DNA of 50,769 nucleotides from Allofournierella massiliensis (GCF_021531255.1 NZ_JAFBIO010000012.1:1-50769); one strand, 5' to 3'. Shown: positions 8,929 through 17,504, numbered from the stretch's first letter. Translations and numbers: made by a program. The notes: generated by a model from the letters alone, not told the origin.

Positions 8929-8961
8929 AGAGCGGAAATGCCAAAGTATTTCCGCTCTTTT
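8929..8961 (-). terminator. Terminator of thiC
   Basis: The minus strand forms the stem AGAGCGGAAATAC/GCATTTCCGCTCT followed by TTTTTGC, 11 bases after the thiC stop. The remaining 230 bases up to the regulator start contain no recognisable gene. Confidence 0.8.
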
Positions 8962-8971
8962 TGCGTTTCTT

Positions 8972-10285
8972 TTACAGGATATCGATGTACTCGCCGGCCA
9001 GAGCCTTGTTCATGCTGCGCACGGCGCAGAACTTGCCGCACATGCTGCAGGTGTCACTGTGGTCATCCTCGGGGGCGCGATCGGCACGGATGGCCTTGGC
9101 GGTCTCCGGGTCGATGGCCTCGGCCCACTGGGCGTCCCAATCCAGGGCCCGCCGGGCATCGGCCATCCGATCGTCCCAATCCCGGGCGCCGGGAATGCCC
9201 TTGGCGATATCGGCGGCATGGGCCGCGATACGGCTGGCAATAATGCCCTGCTTCACATCCTCCACATTGGGCAGGGCCAGATGCTCGGCGGGGGTGACAT
9301 AGCACAGGAAGGCCGCGCCGCTGGCTGCCGCCACTGCGCCGCCGATGGCAGCGGTGATGTGGTCGTAGCCGGGGGCGATGTCGGTGACCAGGGGGCCCAG
9401 CACATAGAAGGGCGCGCCCTGGCAGATGGTCTGCTGCACCTTCATGTTGGCGGCAATCTGGTCCAGGGGCACATGGCCGGGACCCTCCACCATCACCTGC
9501 ACATCCTTGGCCCAGGCCCGCTTGGTCAGCTCGCCCAGGCGCACCAGCTCTTCGATCTGGCACACGTCGGTGGCATCGGCCAGGCAGCCGGGCCGGCAGG
9601 CGTCGCCCAGGCTGATGGTCACATCATGCTCCCGGCAGATCTCCAGGATCTCGTCGTAGTATTCATAGAAGGGGTTTTCATTGCCGGTCATGCTCATCCA
9701 GGCAAACACCAGGCTGCCGCCCCGGCTCACAATATTCATCTTGCGCTTGTGGTTGCGGATCTGCTCGATGGTCTTACGGGTGATGCCGCAGTGGAGGGTA
9801 ACGAAGTCCACGCCGTCTTCTGCATGCAGGCGCACCACGTCGATGAAATCCTGAGCGGTGAGGGTAGCCAGATCCCGCTGATAGTGGATGACCGAATCGT
9901 ATACCGGCACGGTGCCGATCATGGCCGGGCATTCGCTGCAGAGCTTGCGGCGGAAGGGCTGGGTATTGCCATGGCTGGACAGGTCCATGATGGCCTCGGC
10001 GCCCATCTCCACGGCGCTGAGCACCTTTTTCATCTCCACATCATAGTCCTTGCAGTCCCGGCTGACGCCCAGATTCACATTGATCTTGGTTTTGAGCATG
10101 CTGCCCACCCCGCTGGGGGAAAGGCCCTTGTGGCGGGGGTTGGCGGGGATGACCACCTTGCCCGAGGCCACCAGGGGCAGCAGTTCGGCGGTGGTGCGGT
10201 TTTCCTTTTTGGCTACGATCTCCAGCTCGGGGGTGACGATGCCCATCCGGGCCGCCTCCATCTGGGTATGATAGGCTTTTTCCAT
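8972..10285 (-). CDS. thiC: Phosphomethylpyrimidine synthase ThiC
   Basis: A 437-residue radical-SAM enzyme converting aminoimidazole ribotide to HMP phosphate in thiamine synthesis. It is the short form: enterobacterial ThiC has an extra N-terminal domain and about 630 residues. Recognisable parts include MDLSSHGN, the catalytic-domain segment [24 protein letters not shown], and the C-terminal cluster motif CSMCGKFC. The cluster cysteines are 413, 416 and 420, giving Cx2Cx3C instead of the Cx2Cx4C known from the long form. AAGGAGG precedes the ATG. A TPP riboswitch with terminator controls it from upstream. Confidence 0.97.
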   Translation of the reverse strand: MEKAYHTQMEAARMGIVTPELEIVAKKENRTTAELLPLVASGKVVIPANPRHKGLSPSGVGSMLKTKINVNLGVSRDCKDYDVEMKKVLSAVEMGAEAIMDLSSHGNTQPFRRKLCSECPAMIGTVPVYDSVIHYQRDLATLTAQDFIDVVRLHAEDGVDFVTLHCGITRKTIEQIRNHKRKMNIVSRGGSLVFAWMSMTGNENPFYEYYDEILEICREHDVTISLGDACRPGCLADATDVCQIEELVRLGELTKRAWAKDVQVMVEGPGHVPLDQIAANMKVQQTICQGAPFYVLGPLVTDIAPGYDHITAAIGGAVAAASGAAFLCYVTPAEHLALPNVEDVKQGIIASRIAAHAADIAKGIPGARDWDDRMADARRALDWDAQWAEAIDPETAKAIRADRAPEDDHSDTCSMCGKFCAVRSMNKALAGEYIDIL

Positions 10286-10330
10286 TGTATCCTCCTTTGT
10301 ATTCCTGGACGGATCCGGAAAGCCGCATCA

Positions 10331-10364
10331 AAAAAGGAGATGCGCCGCCTCGGTGCATCTCCCT
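10331..10364 (-). terminator. Riboswitch expression-platform terminator of thiC
   Basis: On the minus strand GGGAGATGC ... GCATCTCC pairs around a GC-rich loop and is followed by TTTTTTGATG. It lies between the TPP aptamer and the thiC start, so ligand-dependent transcription termination is the expected mechanism. Confidence 0.85.
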
Positions 10365-10382
10365 TAAGACAAGGAATCTGAT

Positions 10383-10464
10383 TTTCCCTACGCTGGCATT
10401 ATCCAAACAGGTTCTGCGGGTCGAAGCAATACTTCCTCTCAGCCCAAAAGCTCCCCGAATCCAT
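10383..10464 (-). ncRNA. TPP riboswitch (THI element) upstream of thiC
   Basis: The minus strand carries the conserved THI-box elements in order: GGGGAGC, GGGCTGAGAGGAAG, GCTTCGACCC, AACCTG, TGGATAATGCCAGCG and TAGGGAA. This is a near-consensus TPP aptamer. It is followed by an intrinsic terminator and then thiC, giving feedback repression by thiamine pyrophosphate. Confidence 0.95.
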
Positions 10465-10479
10465 ATTCAAATTATTTTT

Positions 10480-10508
10480 ACTATACTCGTTTTTGCTCCG
10501 GTATGCAA
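10480..10508 (-). promoter_or_regulatory. Predicted promoter of the thiC riboswitch transcript
   Basis: Minus-strand TTGCAT (10503-10508) and TATAGT (10480-10485) are 17 bases apart and lie just upstream of the TPP aptamer. Confidence 0.7.
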
Positions 10509-10555
10509 GAGGGTTTCTCTGCCCCTCCCGGCTGATTTTGGGTTTTTGCCGGCCC

Positions 10556-12148
10556 TCAGAGCAGGCATTCCACCGCTGCCCGCTCGGCAGCCAGGCCCTT
10601 TTTATACCGCTCCATAAAGGCCTCGTACCCCTTGACCGCCTCCGGCTCCGGCTGCATCACCGTCATGGGGGAATCCTTGAAGACGGTACCGTCCAGATAA
10701 TCCTCCAGGGTGCAGCCCGCGCAGGCCCGGCCCAGGTAGGCTGCCAGCAGGGCAATACCCCAGGCGCCGCCCTCGCCCGCCGTTTCCATGACCGCCACCG
10801 GCACGTTCAGGGCTGCCGCCAGGATACCCTGGGCCACCCCGGGGGTTTTGAAGATACCTCCATGGCCCAGCATCTGATCCATGGCGGCCTTTTCTTCCTT
10901 CACCAGAATATCCATCCCCAGCTTCATAGCGCCGAAGCAGGTATACAGCTGGGCCCGCATAAAGTTAGCCAGATTGAACCGGGCATTGGCGGGGTGCATG
11001 ACCATGGGCATTCCCTTGGTGAGCTCTACCCCGTGCTCGCCGGAATAGAAGCAATAGGGCAGCAGCCCGCCGCAGTCGGCGTCCCCTTCCTTTGCCTTTA
11101 AAAAGAGGGTCTCATAGAGCCGACCCTCGTCCGCCTGAAGGCCAAAGGCCTCCAGGGTTTCTCCCAGCAGACCCACCCAGTCGTTGATGGCGGAGGTACA
11201 GTTCTGGGAATGGGCCATGGCCACCAGCTTGCCGGCGGGGGTAGTGACCATATCCAACTGGGTATATACCCGGGAAAGTTCCTTTTCCAGCACCAGCATG
11301 GCAAAGGCGGAGGTGCCCGCCGACACATTGCCCCGGCGCTCCCGGATGCAGTTGGTGGCCACCATGCCGGTGCCCGCGTCCCCTTCCGGCGGGCAGAGGG
11401 GCACGCCCGGTTCCAGATTGCCCAGCGGATCCAGCAGGGCCGCGCCCTCGGCGGTCAGACAGCCGGCCGGCTGGCCCGCCGTCAGCACCCGGGGCAGGAT
11501 CTGCCGCAGCTTCCAGGGATATCCCTTGGGCGCTACCAGCCGGTCGAAGGCATCCAGCATATCCTGCCGATAGTCCTGCCGGTCAATATCGATGGGGAAC
11601 ATGCCGGAAGCATCTCCCACCCCCAGCACCCGCTGGCCGGTCAGCTGCCAGTGCACATAGGCGGAAAGGGTGGTGATGTAGTCCACATCCTTCACATGTT
11701 CTTCTCCGTTCAGGATGGCCTGGTGCAGATGGGCCACGCTCCACCGCTGGGGAATGTTGTACCGGAACAGCTCGGTGAGTTCCCGGGCCGCCGGGCCGGT
11801 AATATTGTTGCGCCAGGTGCGGAAGGGGGTCAGCAGCTGCCCCTCCCGGTCAAAGGGCATATAGCCGTGCATCATGCCGCTGATGCCCAGGGCAGACAGC
11901 TTTTTCAGGGTCACCCCGTATTCCTTCTGGACCCGCTTGGTCAGATCCCGATAGCAGCTCTGGAGCCCCTGCCAGACCTCCGGCAGGCTGTAGGTCCAGA
12001 TGCCGTCCACCAGGTGATTTTCCCAGTCAAATCCGCCCTTGGCCAGGATCTTCCCTTCCCCGTCGATCAGCACCGCCTTGATGCGGGTGGAGCCCAGCTC
12101 GATGCCTAAAACCGCCCGGCCTTCTTCGATATACTGCCTTGTATCCAT
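10556..12148 (-). CDS. FGGY-family carbohydrate kinase
   Basis: A 530-residue sugar kinase of the FGGY (xylulokinase/ribulokinase/glycerol kinase) family. The N-terminal phosphate-binding loop is GIELGSTRIKAVL, followed by the substrate-side segments GISGMMHGYMPFD and RTWRNNITGP. The C-terminal lobe has EGDAGTGMVATNC, GNVSAGTSAFAM and GHGGIFKTPGVAQGILAAAL. Length fits the family. I prefer the second ATG (12148), because the AGGA motif directly abuts the first ATG at 12157 but is well spaced for the second. No sugar transporter or isomerase is adjacent, so the substrate is not deducible; a ketopentose is typical for close relatives. It sits between the two thiamine loci with no obvious functional link. 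Confidence 0.9.
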   Translation of the reverse strand: MDTRQYIEEGRAVLGIELGSTRIKAVLIDGEGKILAKGGFDWENHLVDGIWTYSLPEVWQGLQSCYRDLTKRVQKEYGVTLKKLSALGISGMMHGYMPFDREGQLLTPFRTWRNNITGPAARELTELFRYNIPQRWSVAHLHQAILNGEEHVKDVDYITTLSAYVHWQLTGQRVLGVGDASGMFPIDIDRQDYRQDMLDAFDRLVAPKGYPWKLRQILPRVLTAGQPAGCLTAEGAALLDPLGNLEPGVPLCPPEGDAGTGMVATNCIRERRGNVSAGTSAFAMLVLEKELSRVYTQLDMVTTPAGKLVAMAHSQNCTSAINDWVGLLGETLEAFGLQADEGRLYETLFLKAKEGDADCGGLLPYCFYSGEHGVELTKGMPMVMHPANARFNLANFMRAQLYTCFGAMKLGMDILVKEEKAAMDQMLGHGGIFKTPGVAQGILAAALNVPVAVMETAGEGGAWGIALLAAYLGRACAGCTLEDYLDGTVFKDSPMTVMQPEPEAVKGYEAFMERYKKGLAAERAAVECLL

Positions 12149-12309
12149 CCTACCCATTTCCTTTCTGCAAAGGCGAAAGGTCCGCCTGTTTCTTTATCGT
12201 TATTGTAGCACAGCCCGGGCTTTTTGCGGGCAAAGGGCCTTTTACTTCTCCCTCCTGCACAAAAACGCCCCTTGTTTTTTGTGCAAGGCCCGGGCAGGGC
12301 CGCTTTCCC

Positions 12310-12338
12310 TTGCCCGGGCGGGGCTGCTGTAGTATAAT
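12310..12338 (+). promoter_or_regulatory. Predicted promoter of the thiE operon
   Basis: TTGCCC (12310-12315), 17-base spacer, TATAAT (12333-12338), immediately upstream of the second TPP aptamer. Confidence 0.75.
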
Positions 12339-12346
12339 AAGGTACG

Positions 12347-12422
12347 TTACCGGGGAGCCTTCGGGCTGAGAGGAAGCATTGCTTCGACCCTTTGACCCGG
12401 CGGGTCATGCCGCCGCGGGAAT
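12347..12422 (+). ncRNA. TPP riboswitch (divergent) upstream of thiE
   Basis: The 5' half is standard (CCGGGGAGCC, GGGCTGAGAGGAAGCATT, GCTTCGACCC). The 3' half departs from consensus: where TGGATAATGCCAGCGnAGGGA is usual, this copy reads GCGGGTCATGCCGCCGCGGGA, keeping the ATGCC core and the closing GGGA. Position before thiE and an intrinsic terminator supports function as a TPP riboswitch. Confidence 0.9.
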
Positions 12423-12433
12423 CTGCGCTTACC

Positions 12434-12463
12434 GGGACGGAGCCATGGGCTCCGTCCCTTTTT
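12434..12463 (+). terminator. Riboswitch expression-platform terminator of the thiE operon
   Basis: A perfect 11-base-pair stem GGGACGGAGCC/GGCTCCGTCCC with a 3-base loop is followed by TTTTT. It lies between aptamer and thiE. Confidence 0.9.
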
Positions 12464-12485
12464 GCAAGGCAAGGAGGAAAACCAT

Positions 12486-13145
12486 ATGCCCAAGATCACA
12501 AGGGAGGCCATGCGCCTGTATGCCGTCAGCGACCGCAGCTGGCTGGCCCCGGGGGAGAGCCTGGCCCAGGCAGCCGAGACCCTGCTGCGCAGCGGTGTTA
12601 CCTGTTTTCAGCTGCGGGAAAAAGAACTGGACCGGGATGCCTTCCTGGAACTGGCCCGGAGCATCAAGCCGGTCTGCCGCCGGTACAACGTTCCCTTCCT
12701 CATCAACGACGATGTGGAGGTTGCCCTGGCCTGCGACGCCGACGGCGTCCATGTGGGCCAGAGTGACGAGAGCCTGGCCCAGGCCCGCCGCCAGCTGGGC
12801 CCCGACAAGATCATCGGGGTGAGCTGCCACAACGTGGCCGAGGCCCGGGCGGCCCTGGAAGGGGGCGCCGACTATCTGGGCTGCGGCTCGGTATTTGCCA
12901 CCGACACCAAGCAGAATGTGACTCGCCTGCCGGTGGAGGAACTGGCCCGGATCCGGGCGGCGGTGGGCGAATTGCCCATTGTGGCCATCGGCGGCATCCA
13001 TGAGGAAAATCTGCCCCTGCTGCGGGGCTCGGGCGCCGACGGGGTGGCCCTGGTGAGCGCCCTCTTTGCCCCCCGGGATAAAGAGGCCGCGGCCCGGCAG
13101 CTGCTGGCCCTTTCCCGCCAGGTTCTGAGCCCGGGAGAAATCTGA
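12486..13145 (+). CDS. thiE: Thiamine-phosphate synthase ThiE
   Basis: A 219-residue TIM-barrel enzyme joining HMP pyrophosphate with the thiazole phosphate. Signatures are FQLREKELD near residue 34, the FLINDDVEVALACDADGVHVGQ segment (pyrophosphate and Mg site), GVSCHNVAEA, LGCGSVFATDTK and VAIGGI near the C-terminus. The ATG at 12486 follows AAGGAGG; a longer ORF begins inside the terminator and is rejected. The stop overlaps the start of the HAD gene by one base, so the three genes thiE-HAD-thiD form a tight operon under the TPP riboswitch. Confidence 0.96.
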   Translation: MPKITREAMRLYAVSDRSWLAPGESLAQAAETLLRSGVTCFQLREKELDRDAFLELARSIKPVCRRYNVPFLINDDVEVALACDADGVHVGQSDESLAQARRQLGPDKIIGVSCHNVAEARAALEGGADYLGCGSVFATDTKQNVTRLPVEELARIRAAVGELPIVAIGGIHEENLPLLRGSGADGVALVSALFAPRDKEAAARQLLALSRQVLSPGEI

Positions 13146-13783
13146 TGGAACCATTCAACATCTTTGATTTTGACGGCACCCTGGCCGACAGCATGTATGT
13201 CTGGTCGGACAGCGCCCCCCAGCTTCTCCGGGAAGCCGGCCGGGAACCGGCCCCCGACCTGACCCGCCGCCTGGTCCACCTGAACCTGACCGACAGCCTG
13301 CGGCTGATGAAGCGGGAATACCAGCTGCCCCAGAGTGAGGAAGAGCTCCGGCAGATGGTGCTGGATCGGGTGGAAAAGGAATACCGCTTCCGTATCCAGC
13401 CCAAACCGGGAGCGGAGCGGGTATTGAAAACCCTGCAGGACCGGGGCTGCCGCTGCTGCGTGGCCACCAGCACCGACAGCTGGCTGGTGCAGGCCGCCCT
13501 GGAGCGGATGGGCCTGGCAGAGTATTTTGCCTTTGTGCTCACCACCCGCCCCGGCGCCGGTAAGGACAAGCCCGATATCTATCTGGAAGCTCTGGAACGG
13601 CTGGGCGGCTCCCGGCCGGGGCAGGCCGCCGTCTTTGAGGACAGCCCCCGTTGCCTGGCCACGGCAGTGGCGGCCGGCTTTCAGGTGTACGCCCTGGAGG
13701 ACGCCTACAGCGACCCCAATGAATATCCCGCCGGCCTTCGGGCCCGGCTGAAAAACTGGCAGGACTGGAGTGAAAGTTTATGA
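13145..13783 (+). CDS. HAD-superfamily phosphatase in the thiamine operon
   Basis: A 212-residue haloacid-dehalogenase-like hydrolase of the phosphoglycolate/beta-phosphoglucomutase subgroup. Motif I is [10 protein letters not shown] (nucleophile Asp), motif II the Thr/Ser in VATSTD, motif III the Lys in GKDKPDIY, motif IV VFEDSPR; an alpha-helical cap lies between I and II. It overlaps thiE by one base and thiD by four, so it is translated with them. Position suggests a thiamine-pathway phosphoester, for example thiamine monophosphate or HMP phosphate, but no substrate residue proves this. General house-cleaning phosphatase activity is the alternative. Confidence 0.88.
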   Translation: MEPFNIFDFDGTLADSMYVWSDSAPQLLREAGREPAPDLTRRLVHLNLTDSLRLMKREYQLPQSEEELRQMVLDRVEKEYRFRIQPKPGAERVLKTLQDRGCRCCVATSTDSWLVQAALERMGLAEYFAFVLTTRPGAGKDKPDIYLEALERLGGSRPGQAAVFEDSPRCLATAVAAGFQVYALEDAYSDPNEYPAGLRARLKNWQDWSESL

Positions 13784-14580
13784 CCATGAAAATTGCTTTG
13801 ACCATTGCGGGCAGCGATTCCGGCGGCGGTGCCGGGATCCAGGCCGATATCAAAACCATGCTGGCCAACAAGGTGTTTGCCACCAGCGCCATCACCGCCC
13901 TTACCGCCCAGAACACCCTGGGAGTGAGCGGCATCTATGAGGTGAGCCCCGAATTTCTGGCCGCCCAGATCGACGCGGTCTTTACCGACCTGCGCCCCGA
14001 CGCGGTGAAAACCGGGATGGTCTCCTCCTCGGCCCTGATCCGGGTGATCGCCCAGAAGCTCCGCTTTTATGAGGCCAAGAACCTGGTGGTGGACCCGGTG
14101 ATGGTGGCCACCAGCGGCTCCCGTCTGATCAGCGAGGAGGCCGTGTCCACCCTGTGCGGGGAGCTGCTGCCCCTGGCTACCCTGATCACCCCCAACATCC
14201 CCGAGACCGAGGTGCTCTGGGGTCGGCCGGTGAAGAGCCCGGAGGACATGGAGCAGGCCGCCCGGGAGATTTTCCAGAAATACGGCTGCGCCGTGCTCTG
14301 CAAGGGCGGCCACCAGCTCAACGACGCCAACGACCTGCTGTACAGCAGTGAGGGGCCGGTATGGTTCCAGGGCCGCCGGATCCAGAACTCCAACACCCAC
14401 GGCACCGGCTGCACCCTCAGCAGCGCCATTGCCGCCAACCTGGCCAAGGGTTATTCTCTCAGCGAGAGCGTGCGCCGGGCCAAGGCCTATATCAGCGGGG
14501 CCCTGGCCGCCGGGCTGGACCTGGGCCAGGGCAGCGGCCCCATGGACCACGGCTTCGCCATCCCGGAATTTGAGTGCTGA
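13780..14580 (+). CDS. thiD: HMP/HMP-phosphate kinase ThiD
   Basis: A 266-residue ribokinase-fold kinase phosphorylating hydroxymethylpyrimidine and its phosphate. Typical parts are [19 protein letters not shown] at the N-terminus, [23 protein letters not shown] and the anion-hole motif [12 protein letters not shown]. Its ATG overlaps the HAD stop (ATGA). Together with ThiC and ThiE it completes the pyrimidine branch and the coupling step; thiazole-branch genes and ThiL are not in the window. Confidence 0.96.
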   Translation: MTMKIALTIAGSDSGGGAGIQADIKTMLANKVFATSAITALTAQNTLGVSGIYEVSPEFLAAQIDAVFTDLRPDAVKTGMVSSSALIRVIAQKLRFYEAKNLVVDPVMVATSGSRLISEEAVSTLCGELLPLATLITPNIPETEVLWGRPVKSPEDMEQAAREIFQKYGCAVLCKGGHQLNDANDLLYSSEGPVWFQGRRIQNSNTHGTGCTLSSAIAANLAKGYSLSESVRRAKAYISGALAAGLDLGQGSGPMDHGFAIPEFEC

Positions 14581-14586
14581 AACCAC

Positions 14587-14652
14587 CAAAACCGCCGGTC
14601 TCTTTTTCTGCCCGATAGGCAGAACGCAAAAGAGCTTCGGCGGTTTTTTGGC
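14587..14652 (+). terminator. Terminator of the thiE operon
   Basis: A long stem AAACCGCCG ... CGGCGGTTTTTT encloses an inner CTCTTTT/AAAAGAG and CTGCC/GGCAG pairing, just after the thiD stop. Confidence 0.8.
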
Positions 14653-14699
14653 AGTTTTGACGAATTCCTTCTATTTCTATAGGATTTAGGTAAAACCCT

Positions 14700-14727
14700 T
14701 TGACTTTACCTTTTTTTATGATATACT
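14700..14727 (+). promoter_or_regulatory. Predicted promoter of the sufCB operon
   Basis: TTGACT (14700-14705), 16-base spacer, TATACT (14722-14727). It leaves an untranslated leader of about 120 bases before sufC. Confidence 0.7.
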
Positions 14728-14796
14728 GAACATGCTGAGAGCAGTTCCTGTTTTCAGCAACTCAAAACGTTCAAATGGCATTATTTCCCCTGTTTC

Positions 14797-14845
14797 GGCC
14801 CATGCTCAAAGGCATAGGGCCCGGCAAACGGGGCTTTGCGGGAGG
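14797..14845 (+). promoter_or_regulatory. Structured leader of sufC, hairpin next to the ribosome site
   Basis: Two consecutive hairpins can form: GGCCCATGC/GCAT-a-GGGCC (14797-14821, one bulge) and GCAAA/TTTGC (14824-14839). The second ends directly at the GGGAGG ribosome binding site. I do not recognise it as a known riboswitch class. Confidence 0.4.
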
Positions 14846-14854
14846 CATTTATCT

Positions 14855-15586
14855 ATGCTGGAATTGAGAAATATCGGGTTTGAAGTGGAAGACTCCAAGG
14901 AGATCCTGCACGATGTAAACCTCACCATTGATGACCGCTTTGTGGCCATTACCGGCCCCAACGGCGGCGGAAAATCCACCCTGGCCAAGATCATCGCCGG
15001 CATCAACACCCCCACCTCCGGCCAGATCCTGCTGGACGGCGAGGACATCACCGGCCTGTCGGTGAGCGAGCGGGCCAAGAAAGGCATCAGCTATGCCTTC
15101 CAGCAGCCGGTGCGCTTCAAGGGCCTGCGGGTGCGGGACCTGATGGCCCTGGCCAGCGGCAAGAAGAGCAGCCTGGCCGAGGACTGCGAAATCCTCAGCG
15201 AAGTGGGCCTGTGCGCCCGGGATTATATGGACCGAGAGCTGAACGACAGCCTTTCCGGCGGCGAGATGAAGCGGATTGAGATCGCCATGGTGCTGGCCCG
15301 GGGCACCAAGCTGAGCATCTTTGACGAGCCCGAGGCCGGCATCGACCTGTGGAGCTTCCAGAACCTGATCCGGGTGTTTGAGAAGATGTATGAACAGACC
15401 AAGGGCAACATCCTGATCATCAGCCATCAGGAGCGGATCCTGAACATTGCCGACAAGATCGTGTATGTGAAGAACGGCACGGTGGAAAAATACGGCACCC
15501 GGGAGGAGATCCTGCCCATGCTGCTTTCCAGCGCGGACGCAGGCCCCCAGACCTGCAGCGTGCTGACTGACAAGATGGCGAAGTAA
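14855..15586 (+). CDS. sufC: Fe-S assembly ATPase SufC (minimal SUF type)
   Basis: A 243-residue ABC-type ATPase that powers the SufB scaffold in Fe-S cluster assembly. Walker A is GPNGGGKST, the signature motif LSGGEMKRIE, Walker B LSIFDEPEAGID, and the H-loop ISHQ. The GIDLWSF wording is typical of SufC. The upstream in-frame extension to 14732 has no ribosome site and no homology, so ATG 14855 is chosen (GGGAGG upstream). Only SufB follows; no SufD, SufS or SufU is adjacent, matching the reduced two-gene systems (SMS type) of anaerobes. Confidence 0.93.
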   Translation: MLELRNIGFEVEDSKEILHDVNLTIDDRFVAITGPNGGGKSTLAKIIAGINTPTSGQILLDGEDITGLSVSERAKKGISYAFQQPVRFKGLRVRDLMALASGKKSSLAEDCEILSEVGLCARDYMDRELNDSLSGGEMKRIEIAMVLARGTKLSIFDEPEAGIDLWSFQNLIRVFEKMYEQTKGNILIISHQERILNIADKIVYVKNGTVEKYGTREEILPMLLSSADAGPQTCSVLTDKMAK

Positions 15587-15600
15587 AGGGAGGGAAAATT

Positions 15601-16530
15601 ATGCTGGACCAGATTCAGATGAATCTTTTGAAGGAAGTGGCCGAGCTGGACGCTCTGCCGGTGGGCGCTTACAACATCCGTGCCAACGGGGAAAGCGCCG
15701 CCCGCAACACCACGGCCAACATCGATATTGTGACCAAGACCGACAAATCCGGTATTGATATCATCATCAAGCCGGGCACCAAGCGGGAAAGCGTGCATAT
15801 TCCGGTGGTGCTCAGCGAGACCGGCCTGAAGGAGACCGTGTACAACGACTTCTTTGTGGGGGACGACTGCGACGTCACCATCATTGCCGGCTGCGGCATC
15901 CACAACTGCGGCGCGGGCGACGCCCGGCACGACGGCGTGCACAGTTTCTTTGTGGGCAAGAACAGCAAGGTGCGGTACATTGAGAAGCATTACGGCGAAA
16001 ACGACGGCGAAGAGGGCCGGGGCAAGCGGCTGATGAACCCCACCACCGTGGTGCATCTGGACGAGGGCGCCTCCATGCTGATGGAAACCACCCAGATCGG
16101 CGGCATTGACGACACCCTGCGCAAGACGGTGGCCGACCTGAAGGCGGGCGCCAGCCTGGTGATCAAGGATAAGATCATGACCACTGGCGAGCAGCGGGCC
16201 ATGGCCGACTTCTCGGTGGATATGAACGGCGAGGGCTCCAGCGTCAACCTGGTAAGCCGCAGCGTAGCCAAGGACCACAGCTACCAGCAGTTCGACAGCC
16301 GCATCAACGGCAACGCCCCCTGCGCCGGCCACTCGGAGTGTGACGCCATCATCATGGACAAGGCCTGTGTGCTGGCTTCTCCCCAGCTCACCGCCAACGA
16401 TGTGGACGCCGCTCTCATCCATGAGGCAGCCATCGGCAAGATCGCCGGCGACCAGATCATCAAGCTGATGACCCTGGGCCTGAGCGAAAAGGAAGCCGAG
16501 GACCAGATCGTAAACGGATTCCTGAAATAA
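15601..16530 (+). CDS. sufB: Minimal SufB/SufD-family Fe-S scaffold
   Basis: A 309-residue SufB-family beta-helix protein, well short of the roughly 460-500 residues of full-length SufB because the N-terminal region is reduced. The conserved core is present: IIAGCGIHNCG, the EGASMLMETTQIGG strand repeats, and the C-terminal block with ECDAIIMDKACVLASP, HEAAIGKI and the final IVNGFLK. The Cys in DKAC and the Glu in HEA match residues important in E. coli SufB. It starts 14 bases after sufC. The pair would build clusters for ThiC and the ferredoxin-like protein at 25690. Sulfur donor is unknown here. Confidence 0.92.
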   Translation: MLDQIQMNLLKEVAELDALPVGAYNIRANGESAARNTTANIDIVTKTDKSGIDIIIKPGTKRESVHIPVVLSETGLKETVYNDFFVGDDCDVTIIAGCGIHNCGAGDARHDGVHSFFVGKNSKVRYIEKHYGENDGEEGRGKRLMNPTTVVHLDEGASMLMETTQIGGIDDTLRKTVADLKAGASLVIKDKIMTTGEQRAMADFSVDMNGEGSSVNLVSRSVAKDHSYQQFDSRINGNAPCAGHSECDAIIMDKACVLASPQLTANDVDAALIHEAAIGKIAGDQIIKLMTLGLSEKEAEDQIVNGFLK

Positions 16531-16542
16531 AACAGCAAAGAA

Positions 16543-16577
16543 AAGCCGCGCATCCAAAATCGGATGCGCGGCTTTTT
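16543..16577. terminator. Bidirectional terminator between sufB and glxR
   Basis: AAAAGCCGCGCATCC/GGATGCGCGGCTTTTTT is a near-perfect stem serving both convergent operons. Confidence 0.9.
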
Positions 16578-16606
16578 TACCCCAATTCTTTTTTCCTAAC
16601 ACATAG

Positions 16607-17479
16607 TCAGGGCAGCAGCTGCTGATAGTAGCGGATCAGCACACTGTGGTCCTCATTCCCAAAGCCCTCGTCGGCGATGGCCTGCATCTCCTGGGTGACC
16701 TTCTCGGTAAGAGGCATGGGCACACCCTCGCTCTTGCCGAAGGCCAGGGCATTGCGCAGGTCTTTGATCTGCAGATCCATCTTGAAGCCGGGGGTAAAAT
16801 CCTGGCGGATCATCTTGGGCAGCTTTGCTTCCATGATCCGGCTGCCGGACATGCCGCCCCGCAGGATGGAAAAGACCAGCTCCGGGTCAATGCCGGCCTG
16901 GGTGGCCAGCAGAATCCCCTCACTGATGGCGCCCAGGGTATTGCCCACGATCACCTGGTTCACCAGTTTGACGGTATTGCCGCTGCCCACCGGGCCGCAG
17001 TAGGTAACGCTCTTGGCCATAGTGGCCACCAGAGGCTGGCAGCGGTCAAACACTTCCCGCTTGCCGCCCACCATGATGGCCAGGGTGCCCTCGATGGCGC
17101 CGCTTTCGCCGCCGGTCACCGGGGCGTCCAGCATCTCGATCCCCTTCTCGGCCAGGCCCTCGGCGATCTCACGGCTATGGGCAGGGTTGATGCTGCTGCA
17201 GTCGATGAGCACGCTTCCCCTTTCCATGCCCTGGGCCACGCCGCCCTCGCCCAAAACAACCTTTTTCACATCGGGGCCGTCCGGCAGCATGGTGAACACC
17301 ACGTCACAGCCCTGGCCCAGCTGGGACAGCTGGCCCACATATTCCGCCCCCAGAGCTTCCATCTCGGTGCGGATTTCGGGACGGCGGGCGTAAAAGCGCA
17401 GGGTATGGCCCCCCGCTTTCAGGATGTTTTTGGCCATGGGCTTGCCCATAATGCCAAGGCCTACAAATCCAACCTTCAT
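16607..17479 (-). CDS. glxR: Tartronate semialdehyde reductase (2-hydroxy-3-oxopropionate reductase)
   Basis: A 290-residue beta-hydroxyacid dehydrogenase, reducing tartronate semialdehyde to D-glycerate. The NAD(P) loop is GLGIMGKPMAKN, the substrate-binding segment is DAPVTGGESGA, the catalytic Lys lies in GNTVKLVNQ near residue 170, and the late segment KDLRNALAFGKSEGVPMPL matches GarR/GlxR. It is the last gene of the glyoxylate operon, 79 bases after the hydroxyacid dehydrogenase with an intervening hairpin. Family members acting on 3-hydroxyisobutyrate are similar, but the carboligase in the same operon settles the assignment. Confidence 0.93.
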   Translation of the reverse strand: MKVGFVGLGIMGKPMAKNILKAGGHTLRFYARRPEIRTEMEALGAEYVGQLSQLGQGCDVVFTMLPDGPDVKKVVLGEGGVAQGMERGSVLIDCSSINPAHSREIAEGLAEKGIEMLDAPVTGGESGAIEGTLAIMVGGKREVFDRCQPLVATMAKSVTYCGPVGSGNTVKLVNQVIVGNTLGAISEGILLATQAGIDPELVFSILRGGMSGSRIMEAKLPKMIRQDFTPGFKMDLQIKDLRNALAFGKSEGVPMPLTEKVTQEMQAIADEGFGNEDHSVLIRYYQQLLP

Positions 17480-17504
17480 ATCGTACCTTCCTTTCGTCGG
17501 TACA

